Assembly (NCBI GenBank): GCA_900555005.1
Contig: USJM01000106.1
Location: 1 to 6,460, forward strand
Direction: 5' to 3'
DNA from: an uncultured Lachnospiraceae bacterium
GTDB taxonomy: Bacteria; Bacillota_A; Clostridia; Lachnospirales; Lachnospiraceae
Length of the DNA stretch: 6,460 nucleotides
Both the position numbers and the translations under genes were made by a program. Shown here in pieces: positions 1-5,376 of this stretch (the stretch's first letter is position 1; each line of letters starts with the position of its first letter). The notes under the pieces were generated by a model, which did not search any database, had not been told where the DNA came from, and saw only the letters and a list, made by a program, of their open reading frames with translations.

Positions 1-1
1 T

Positions 2-1300
2 CTTATTTTCGCGGATGCCCACCATGACGGCAGGCCGGAGGCGATGGAGCTGCTTTACCGGAGACTGAAGCAGAGCCGTGTTCAGCCGGCTTATCATATC
101 GTAGAAATGTACCTGGATTTTGGCCGGGCATCAAAGGCGGAGGTCATGGAATATTCGACGCGGTTCATGAAGCTGTACGTCAGAGCTTCGGTGGTCGTTG
201 TCTGCGACAATTTCCTGCCGGTTGCGTCCTGCCGGAAGAAGCGGGAAACGATGGTTGTTCAGCTGTGGCATGCCTGCGGATGCTATAAGAAATTCGGATA
301 TGACGCGAAGGACGATATTCCGGAGGGGTATCATGGAGATGTATACCGGAACCTGAGCCTGGTTACCGTCAGCGCGGAGGCGGCGGTGGAGCCATTTTCA
401 TCCGCGATGCACCGGACACATGGGGAGGTGCAGGCGCTTGGTGTCAGCCGGACGGATCTGTACTTTTCGAGGAAGTGGAGATACAGGTGTATGGAAGCGT
501 TCCGGGAACTGTACCCGGATGTCTACGAGGAGACAGGAGCCGGAGACGGCAGAGAGGAAGGAGCCGGAGATGGCAGTGAGGCGGTCACCGGAGACGGCAG
601 GCAGGCAGGCGCCGGAAGTGCCAAGGGGTCAGGCAGCCTGAGAAAACGCCGGAAAGTTGTGCTCTGGGCGCCGACATTTCGCGGGAACGCGGGACAGCCG
701 GGGCTTCTGGATCTGGACACGGAGAAGCTTCAGAGGCAGCTCGGAAAGGAGTATCTTGTCCTGACGCGGGTGCATCCGCATATGAAGGAGGCGCGGAAGG
801 CGGTGAAGAATCACTGCCCGATCCCAACGGAGCAGCTTTATCCGGTTGTGGATGTGCTGATCGCGGATTACTCGTCTCTGATCTATGAATACCTGCTGGC
901 GGCGCAGATTCAAAACCAGCAGGATTTGCATGGCAGCTCGGGCGTACATGGCGGTCTGGTGCTGTATACTCCGGATCTGGATACCTACATGGCGCAGCGC
1001 GGAACCTACATGGATATCCATGAAATTCCGGGAGAGATTGTGAAGGATGCCGACAGGCTGGCCGATGCGGTCAGGCGGGCCGCAGGAGAGGACAGTCCGG
1101 GATTGCGCACCGGCGAGAGCAAAGCGGATGACGGGGGACAGGCAGCAGGCTGGATAGCGGACCAGGCAAAGAAGAGGAATGCATTCCTGAAGCGGTACCT
1201 GGCTGCCTGCGACGGACAGGCGACCGCACGTATTGCAGAGAAGATCAGGGTGCACTGCTTCGGGGGAGACGGAGGGACTTCCGGAGCCACAGATGTGTAA
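2..1300 (+). CDS. CDP-glycerol/CDP-polyol glycerophosphotransferase-like protein, 5'-partial
   Basis: This is a TagB/TagF-type (Glyphos_transf) enzyme, a family that transfers polyol-phosphate from a CDP-activated donor onto a teichoic-acid-like chain at the inner membrane face. The frame is open from position 2, and the residues before the first ATG (44), LIFADAHHDGRPEA, read like family sequence, so the true start lies left of the window. Numbered from that ATG, I see LWHACG (74-79, the WHG-type motif) followed by KKFGYD, VSRTDLY (134-140), WAPTFRGN (208-215), the HP pair in TRVHPH (241-246), ADYSSLIYEY (274-283) and YTPDLDTY (308-315). These are the family's conserved blocks, in order. Three low-complexity insertions interrupt it, at about residues 163-199, 288-304 and 349-373; the first is a tandem repeat. 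The stop is TAA at 1298-1300. The donor is not known: glycerol, ribitol or another polyol phosphate are all possible. Confidence 0.85.
   Translation, partial: LIFADAHHDGRPEAMELLYRRLKQSRVQPAYHIVEMYLDFGRASKAEVMEYSTRFMKLYVRASVVVVCDNFLPVASCRKKRETMVVQLWHACGCYKKFGYDAKDDIPEGYHGDVYRNLSLVTVSAEAAVEPFSSAMHRTHGEVQALGVSRTDLYFSRKWRYRCMEAFRELYPDVYEETGAGDGREEGAGDGSEAVTGDGRQAGAGSAKGSGSLRKRRKVVLWAPTFRGNAGQPGLLDLDTEKLQRQLGKEYLVLTRVHPHMKEARKAVKNHCPIPTEQLYPVVDVLIADYSSLIYEYLLAAQIQNQQDLHGSSGVHGGLVLYTPDLDTYMAQRGTYMDIHEIPGEIVKDADRLADAVRRAAGEDSPGLRTGESKADDGGQAAGWIADQAKKRNAFLKRYLAACDGQATARIAEKIRVHCFGGDGGTSGATDV
536..631 (+). repeat. 24-bp in-frame coding minisatellite, about four copies
   Basis: Four consecutive 24-bp units start at 536, 560, 584 and 608 and encode the eight-residue units GAGDGREE, GAGDGSEA, VTGDGRQA and GAGSAKGS. 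By eye, units 1 and 2 match at 20 of 24 bases, units 1 and 3 at 18 of 24, and unit 4 is degenerate (about 14 of 24). Because 24 is a multiple of three, gain or loss of a unit keeps the frame. The array sits in a linker just before the WAPTFRGN block of the phosphotransferase, and similar Gly/Asp/Glu-rich sequence is not part of the usual family core. Confidence 0.85.
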
Positions 1301-1344
1301 CATTGCCCGATTTTTCACTTTGTGGTATGGTGGACATCTGTGGT
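1286..1344. repeat. 10-bp perfect inverted repeat spanning the end of gene 1
   Basis: CCACAGATGT (1287-1296) is the exact reverse complement of ACATCTGTGG (1334-1343), with 37 bases between the arms; G1286 and T1344 could add a wobble pair. The left arm lies in the last codons of the phosphotransferase gene and the right arm lies in the intergenic region. A short T run (1311-1315) falls inside the loop, not after the stem, so this is not an ordinary intrinsic terminator. It may be an operator or an RNA structure. Confidence 0.55.
1303..1331 (+). promoter_or_regulatory. candidate sigma-A-type promoter with extended -10
   Basis: TTGCCC (1303-1308) lies 17 bases before TATGGT (1326-1331), which is preceded by TGG, giving an extended -10 of the form TGnTATnnT. 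Each hexamer matches consensus at four of six positions. A second TGG-TATACA (1339-1349 region) follows, with a weaker TTGTGG at 1320-1325. The position, about 60 bases before the cytidylyltransferase start and in the largest gap of the window, fits a promoter for the downstream operon. The match is weak enough that chance cannot be excluded. Confidence 0.35.
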
Positions 1345-1346
1345 AT
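1321..1346 (+). repeat. 8-bp direct repeat TGTGGTAT, two copies
   Basis: TGTGGTAT occurs at 1321-1328 and again at 1339-1346, 18 bases apart start to start. Each copy supplies the TGGTAT core of one candidate extended -10 element, and the second copy overlaps the right arm of the 10-bp inverted repeat. It could be a pair of regulator half-sites or a small duplication. Confidence 0.4.
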
Positions 1347-1375
1347 ACACTTTCGTGATGGATAGTGTGTCGGTT

Positions 1376-1385
1376 TTTCATGAAA
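1376..1385. repeat. 10-bp perfect palindrome before the cytidylyltransferase ribosome site
   Basis: TTTCATGAAA is a perfect palindrome at 1376-1385. It ends one base before the GAGGA ribosome site and 11 bases before the ATG at 1397. The location would suit an operator, but a 10-bp AT-rich palindrome can easily occur by chance. Confidence 0.35.
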
Positions 1386-1386
1386 T

Positions 1387-1391
1387 GAGGA
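1387..1391 (+). promoter_or_regulatory. ribosome binding site fixing the start of gene 2
   Basis: GAGGA at 1387-1391 is five bases before ATG 1397. The frame stays open upstream to a GTG at 1322, but the extra 25 residues would have to be encoded by the promoter-like intergenic sequence and do not resemble the family. ATG 1397 starts directly on the conserved first strand, MNVALIIAGG, so it is the better start. Confidence 0.7.
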
Positions 1392-1396
1392 AATAT

Positions 1397-2113
1397 ATGA
1401 ACGTTGCGCTGATTATCGCGGGTGGCTCCGGCCATCGCATGGGGCAGGATATTCCGAAGCAGTTTATCAATGTGTATGACAAGCCGGTGCTGATCTATAC
1501 GCTGGAGGGATTCCAGCGGCATCCGCTGATTGATGCGATCGAGCTGGTCTGTATCGACGGATGGCACGATGTGGTCTGGGCGTATGCAAAGCAGTTCGGT
1601 ATCGACAAGCTGAAGTGGATTGTGCCGGGCGGGAATTCCGGGCAGGAATCGATCCGGAACGGTGTCTATGGGCTGGAAGACAAGTGTGCGGAGGATGATA
1701 TTGTCATCATCCATGATGGCATCCGTCCGCTGGTGGATGCTTCCGTGCTCTCGGATGTGATTGAGACGTGCCGGAAGTATGGAAATGGCGTTACCTCCAT
1801 GCCCTACAACGAGCAGATTTTTGTCAAGGATGACGAGATCTCAACGGTGAAGTATATCCCGCGTGAGACGCTGAGACGGGTACAGACACCGCAGGCGTAC
1901 AAGTTCGGGAAGCTGGACTGGGCGTATCACAAGGCATTCGCGGAGGGGATCGGGATCAAAGGGTCCTCATATACGAACACTATGATGGTGGAGCTGGGAG
2001 AGCGGCTGTACTTTGCGGCAGGTTCCGACAAGAACATCAAGCTGACCACGAAGGACGATCTGGAGATGTTCAAGGCGTATCTGAAGATGGACAAGGACAA
2101 CTGGCTGAAGTAA
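1397..2113 (+). CDS. IspD/TarI-family cytidylyltransferase
   Basis: The 238-residue product is a normal length for an IspD/TarI nucleotidyltransferase, which joins CMP from CTP to an alditol or sugar phosphate in the cytoplasm. Visible motifs are LIIAGGSGHRMG (5-16, nucleotide-binding loop), PKQF (20-23), GGNSGQESIRNG (78-89), HDGIRP (106-111, the HDxxRP block with the metal-binding Asp), RRVQTPQAYKF (160-170) and NIKLTTKDDLEMF (213-225). Context argues for a TarI-like role in making a CDP-polyol, not isoprenoid synthesis: it sits beside a CDP-glycerol phosphotransferase-like gene and a polysaccharide exporter, and the next gene, an SDR, begins ten bases after its stop. Housekeeping IspD cannot be excluded from sequence alone. 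The substrate (ribitol-, arabinitol-, mannitol-phosphate or other) is not determined. Confidence 0.85.
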   Translation: MNVALIIAGGSGHRMGQDIPKQFINVYDKPVLIYTLEGFQRHPLIDAIELVCIDGWHDVVWAYAKQFGIDKLKWIVPGGNSGQESIRNGVYGLEDKCAEDDIVIIHDGIRPLVDASVLSDVIETCRKYGNGVTSMPYNEQIFVKDDEISTVKYIPRETLRRVQTPQAYKFGKLDWAYHKAFAEGIGIKGSSYTNTMMVELGERLYFAAGSDKNIKLTTKDDLEMFKAYLKMDKDNWLK

Positions 2114-2116
2114 GGG
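2112..2116 (+). promoter_or_regulatory. ribosome binding site overlapping the stop of gene 2
   Basis: AAGGG at 2112-2116 overlaps the TAA stop (2111-2113) of the cytidylyltransferase. It is seven bases before ATG 2124 and ten before ATG 2127; a TTG at 2121 is also in frame but only four bases away. ATG 2124 has the best spacing. The overlap suggests translational coupling of the two genes. Confidence 0.6.
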
Positions 2117-2123
2117 TATTTTG

Positions 2124-3206
2124 ATGATGAGACTTCTGGAGAGTGAACTGTTTCAGCAGGATCTGAGCGGCGTGGCGGCGCTGGCGCTCCCGTGGGAGAA
2201 GCTCCAGGGCGCATCCTTCATGATCTCGGGTGCAACCGGGATGATCGGGAGTACGCTGATCCATGTGCTGATGAAGAAGAACCGGGAGGATGGCCTGGGC
2301 TGCCATCTCTTCGCTCTGGGGAGAAATGTACAAAAAGGAAAGTCCAGATTCGAGGAGTACTGGGGCGATCCGCTGTTTACGTTTATCCAGTGTGATATTG
2401 ATGACGTGGAGAATCTGAAGGATTCGCTCTGCGCAGCGGGTCTGAGTCGTGTGGACTATGTTTTTCACGCGGCTTCGAATACGCACCCGGTGGCATACGT
2501 GACGGATCCGATCGGGACGGTCGTGACGAATATCATCGGCCTGAACAATCTTCTGGAGTTTGCGGCGAAGGCAGGAGCAAGGCGGTTTGCTTTTGCCTCC
2601 TCCAATGAAATCTATGGGGAGAACCGGGGCGACGTAGAACTGTTTGACGAGAAGTACTGCGGCTACATCGACTGCAATACGATGCGCGCCGGCTATCCGG
2701 AGAGCAAGCGGGCGGGCGAGGCGCTCTGCCAGGCTTATATCCGGCAGAAGGGGCTGGATGTTGTGGTTCCGAGGTTCACCAGGTCGTTCGGCCCGTCCAT
2801 GCTGATGAGCGACACGAAGGCGATCTCCCAGTTCATCCGGAAGGGTGTGGAGCGGGAAGACATCGTGCTCAAGAGTGCGGGAACCCAGAATTATTCCTAC
2901 ACCTATGTCTGTGATGCCGTTTCCGGCCTTCTGACCGTTCTGCTTCTGGGAGACTGCGGGGAAGCCTACAACATCGCGGCGCGCAGCTGTGATATCACCC
3001 TGAAGGATCTGGCAGCGCTCATTGCGAAGGAAGCAGGTACGAAGGTGGTCTTTGAGATTCCGGATCAGTTGGAAGCGGCCGGATATTCGAAGGCAACGAA
3101 GGCGCTTCTTGACAGCAGGAAGCTGGAAAGCCTGGGATGGAACGCACAGTTTGACATGGAGACTGGGCTGCGGCATACGGTGGAGATCCTCAGGGAAGTG
3201 CAGTAA
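2124..3206 (+). CDS. extended SDR: NAD(P)-dependent epimerase/dehydratase or reductase
   Basis: The 360-residue product is an extended short-chain dehydrogenase of the sugar-nucleotide epimerase/dehydratase superfamily. From ATG 2124 I see GATGMIG (36-42, NAD-binding glycine motif), CDIDD (90-94, base-binding acidic pair), HAAS (115-118), ASSNEIYG (158-165) and YPESK (191-195, catalytic Tyr and Lys). The active-site triplet reads S-N-E where dTDP-glucose 4,6-dehydratases have T-D-E and UDP-glucuronate decarboxylases T-S-E, so neither name should be assigned. About 35 residues precede the Rossmann fold, more than usual. It is translationally coupled to the cytidylyltransferase, so it probably prepares the substrate for, or modifies the product of, that enzyme. 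Cytidylyltransferase-SDR pairs have been proposed to make CDP-alditols in pneumococcal capsule loci, which is the closest precedent I recall. Confidence 0.8.
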   Translation: MMRLLESELFQQDLSGVAALALPWEKLQGASFMISGATGMIGSTLIHVLMKKNREDGLGCHLFALGRNVQKGKSRFEEYWGDPLFTFIQCDIDDVENLKDSLCAAGLSRVDYVFHAASNTHPVAYVTDPIGTVVTNIIGLNNLLEFAAKAGARRFAFASSNEIYGENRGDVELFDEKYCGYIDCNTMRAGYPESKRAGEALCQAYIRQKGLDVVVPRFTRSFGPSMLMSDTKAISQFIRKGVEREDIVLKSAGTQNYSYTYVCDAVSGLLTVLLLGDCGEAYNIAARSCDITLKDLAALIAKEAGTKVVFEIPDQLEAAGYSKATKALLDSRKLESLGWNAQFDMETGLRHTVEILREVQ

Positions 3207-3217
3207 AGACTCATGGG

Positions 3218-3240
3218 CAGACAGACCGGGCTTCTGTCTG
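3218..3240 (+). other. 8-bp hairpin between genes 3 and 4, no T tract
   Basis: CAGACAGA (3218-3225) pairs perfectly with TCTGTCTG (3233-3240) around a seven-base loop. It lies in the 62-base gap after the SDR stop. The sequence that follows is GTAAATCATA, without a run of T, so an intrinsic terminator is unlikely. An RNA-processing or mRNA-stabilising stem that sets different levels for the genes either side is possible. Confidence 0.45.
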
Positions 3241-3268
3241 GTAAATCATACGGGGAAACAGGACGTAT

Positions 3269-4468
3269 ATGGCGAAAATCAATTTCGGGGATTATCTGAA
3301 ATCGAAACAGCGCAAGGCCAGGACATATGAGTCGGATGAAGCACTGGTTCAGCGGGCAAGGCTGAAGCTGAGTGTAGATCCGATGGTTGTGTCCCCGGCT
3401 TACCGGGTGAAGAACCTGGAGGCGGCGGAGGAACTGCTTTCGGATGTGAAGGGATATCCGGGGGCGGAAGCGCTCTATGATTCATGCAAAAAGCAGCTGT
3501 CTGAGGCCAAGGTACAGAAGAAAGAGGCGGATTATCAGAGAGCCTGCCGTCATCTGACGGAAGCCAGAGAGGAACATGAGTTTGGCAAGGTGGCGGGAGA
3601 GTTCGCAAACCTTCAGGGATACCGCGATGCCGATGAGAAGCAGGCTTATGCCCGGAAGCGTGCCAAGGCGCTGAACCGGAGGTTCCAGATCACGCGGGCT
3701 GCGGTTCTTCTGGTGATTGTGGCACTGGTGGTGCTGATTGCCAGAAGCTACAAGGGCGGCTACATGAACTATATGGCGGCGAGGCTGGAGGGACTTGGCG
3801 GCCAGTACCAGTCGGCGTACAGCCGTTTTTCAAAGCTGGGGAGTCTGCTGGACAGCAGGGAGCAGGCAGAGAAGTACAAGCAGCTGTATCTGCGGAAGAG
3901 AGAGGCGGCGGAACGCAAGACCCTCCCGACGGCAAAAAAGGGTGATACTGTTTCATATGCAGGTCAGGACTGGCTGGTTCTCCGGAGAAGTCATAAGAAG
4001 CTCCTGATGATTTGCAGGGCACCGTCCTCCGACAGTGTCTTCAGAACGGTCCAGTTCCACAATGTCCGGAAGGATGTTTCCTGGGCAGACAGCTCTCTCA
4101 GAGAGTTCTTGAATGGCGGGGCGCTTCAGGGGGAGTTTACAGAGCTGGAGCAGTCGGCGCTTGTGGATATGACCTATACACCGTCCGGCAATGATTTTTA
4201 CGGGGTCTCTGCGCCTTCCGAACCACTCACCGATAAGGTGCGGATTTTCGATCTGGAAGACCTGAAGACCTATTCCGATGTGTTCGAGAAGCCGGCGGTA
4301 GACATGTGGCTGGCAGCGCCCGGACATGATCTGTCTTCAGCCGTCTACCAGTCCAAATCAGGGACGGTGATGATGTACGGCGACGATGTGACGGATATGA
4401 ATCTGTCTGCCTGCCCGGTGATCAAAGTGGATCTCAAGGTGCTGGAAAGCCAGGACAAGAAACAGTAA
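3269..4468 (+). CDS. single-pass membrane protein with TPR-like repeats and a DUF6273-like domain
   Basis: This 399-residue protein has no function I can name. An AGGA ribosome site (3260-3263) lies five bases before ATG 3269. The N-terminal part (about 47-130) is charged, helical and repetitive: VKGYPGAEALYDSCKKQL and LQGYRDADEKQAYARKRA share an xGYxxA-type unit seen in TPR-like repeats, and a related unit (about 186-208) follows the membrane segment. Residues 144-158 (AAVLLVIVALVVLIA) form the one clear transmembrane helix; the Arg/Lys-rich flank before it predicts the N-terminus inside and the C-terminus outside. The C-terminal part (about 223-390) resembles DUF6273: KKGDTVSYAGQDWLVL, SWADSSLREFLN, a TDKV block, MWLAAPG and a closing PVIKVDL. 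No signal peptide or catalytic motif is evident. Lying between CDP-donor genes and the exporter, it may sense or regulate assembly, but that is inference. Confidence 0.7.
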   Translation: MAKINFGDYLKSKQRKARTYESDEALVQRARLKLSVDPMVVSPAYRVKNLEAAEELLSDVKGYPGAEALYDSCKKQLSEAKVQKKEADYQRACRHLTEAREEHEFGKVAGEFANLQGYRDADEKQAYARKRAKALNRRFQITRAAVLLVIVALVVLIARSYKGGYMNYMAARLEGLGGQYQSAYSRFSKLGSLLDSREQAEKYKQLYLRKREAAERKTLPTAKKGDTVSYAGQDWLVLRRSHKKLLMICRAPSSDSVFRTVQFHNVRKDVSWADSSLREFLNGGALQGEFTELEQSALVDMTYTPSGNDFYGVSAPSEPLTDKVRIFDLEDLKTYSDVFEKPAVDMWLAAPGHDLSSAVYQSKSGTVMMYGDDVTDMNLSACPVIKVDLKVLESQDKKQ

Positions 4469-4492
4469 GCCAGAAGCGGAGGAGAACTGCAG

Positions 4493-5284
4493 ATGGGCAG
4501 CAAGTGGAAGAATCGGATCCGGACGTTCCGGAAGTACTGGGATCTGCTGGTGGAGCTGGTCAAGCGTGACATCAAGCTGAAGTACCGCCGCAGCGTCCTT
4601 GGGTATATCTGGAGTGTACTGAACCCGCTCCTGATTATGGTTGTCATGACGGTTGTGTTCTCGGCGATGTTCAAGAAGAATATCGAGAATTATCCGATCT
4701 ATCTGCTGACAGGGCGTGTTCTGTTTGAATTCATGCGGATGGCAACCCAGAACGGACTCAAGTCTGTGACCAACAACGCGTCGCTGCTGAAGAAGACCTA
4801 TATCCCGAAGTATATCTTCACCTTGTCGAAGGTGACGAGTACGATGATTGATTCAGTCTTCTCGCTGGGCGCCTTCTTCATCGTGATGCTTGCAACACGG
4901 TCAGCCTTCCACTGGACCATGCTGTATCTGGTCATCATTATCATACAGGTGTACATCTTCAGTCTGGGGCTGACATTCCTGCTTGCCGCGCTCGAGGTAT
5001 TTTTCCGTGACATAGAGTATATCTACCATGCGTTTATCACAGCCTGGATGTACCTGACGCCGCTGTTCTACCCGATCGAAAATCTGCCGCATCTGCTTCA
5101 GGTCATCATCAAGGGTTTCAACCCGATGTATTATTACATCGCCGCGTTCAGGGACATTACGCTTGCCGGCAGGATGCCGGGGCCGAGGCTGGTCGTCGGA
5201 GGCTGGCTGTGGGCATTTGCGGCGCTGGCGCTGGGATTGTACGTTTTCCAGAAAAAGAAGGATGAGTTTATCCTTCATATCTGA
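4493..5284 (+). CDS. ABC-2 type polysaccharide exporter permease (Wzm/TagG family)
   Basis: The 263-residue protein is the membrane subunit of an ABC exporter that moves lipid-linked teichoic acid, O-antigen or capsule-like polymer across the cytoplasmic membrane. A strong GGAGGAG site (4478-4484) is eight bases before ATG 4493. The family N-terminal block is clear: LVKRDIKLKYRRSVLG (22-37) followed by YIWSVLNPLL. About six membrane segments are visible, roughly at 38-58, 67-83 (weak), 108-134, 143-168, 178-196 and 234-252. Also typical are FFRDIEYIYHA (170-180), LTPLFYPIENLP (188-199) and NPMYYYI (210-216). The length is normal and nothing looks broken. The partner ATPase follows at 5377 after 92 bases. 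The permease does not reveal the polymer type. Confidence 0.93.
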   Translation: MGSKWKNRIRTFRKYWDLLVELVKRDIKLKYRRSVLGYIWSVLNPLLIMVVMTVVFSAMFKKNIENYPIYLLTGRVLFEFMRMATQNGLKSVTNNASLLKKTYIPKYIFTLSKVTSTMIDSVFSLGAFFIVMLATRSAFHWTMLYLVIIIIQVYIFSLGLTFLLAALEVFFRDIEYIYHAFITAWMYLTPLFYPIENLPHLLQVIIKGFNPMYYYIAAFRDITLAGRMPGPRLVVGGWLWAFAALALGLYVFQKKKDEFILHI

Positions 5285-5318
5285 ATCACACCGAATCGGG
5301 AGATCGGGCGCAGAACCG

Positions 5319-5342
5319 CCGGGGCCGGTCGTCAACCGCCGG
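5319..5342 (+). other. GC-rich hairpin between permease and ATPase genes
   Basis: CCGG (5319-5322) and CGGT (5326-5329) on the left can pair with ACCG (5335-5338) and CCGG (5339-5342) on the right, giving an eight-pair stem with a three-base bulge and a five-base loop. The same stretch contains a 9-bp direct repeat, AACCGCCGG, at 5314-5322 and 5334-5342. No T run follows. The gap of 92 bases is long for two subunits that must be made in balance, so the stem may tune translation or mRNA decay. Confidence 0.4.
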
Positions 5343-5376
5343 AAACGGGGGACACTGGCAGAAATGGAGAGATTCT

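Noticed and set aside
1287..1343. Inverted repeat as an intrinsic terminator for gene 1
   Set aside because: The arms are 37 bases apart and the only T run lies in the loop, not after the stem.
1322..1396. Alternative GTG start at 1322 for the cytidylyltransferase
   Set aside because: It would add 25 residues not seen in the family, encoded by promoter-like DNA. ATG 1397 has a well-placed ribosome site and begins at the conserved first strand.
629..1714. Long minus-strand open frame of 361 codons crossing the end of gene 1, the intergenic region and the start of gene 2
   Set aside because: It is antisense to two genes with clear family motifs, and its translation is rich in Arg, His, Pro and Ile with no recognisable domain. 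GC-rich codon use often leaves the opposite strand free of stops.
1397..2113. Assigning the symbol ispD (isoprenoid pathway)
   Set aside because: The motifs fit both IspD and TarI, but the genomic context is surface glycan synthesis, so no specific symbol is safe.
2070..3176. Minus-strand open frame of 368 codons opposite the SDR gene
   Set aside because: The SDR on the + strand has all its cofactor and catalytic motifs; the antisense translation is low in family-like features and matches nothing I recognise.
2124..3206. Naming the SDR as dTDP-glucose 4,6-dehydratase or UDP-glucuronate decarboxylase
   Set aside because: The active-site triplet is S-N-E instead of T-D-E or T-S-E, and the neighbouring cytidylyltransferase points to a CDP-linked or phosphate substrate, so a specific name is not supported.
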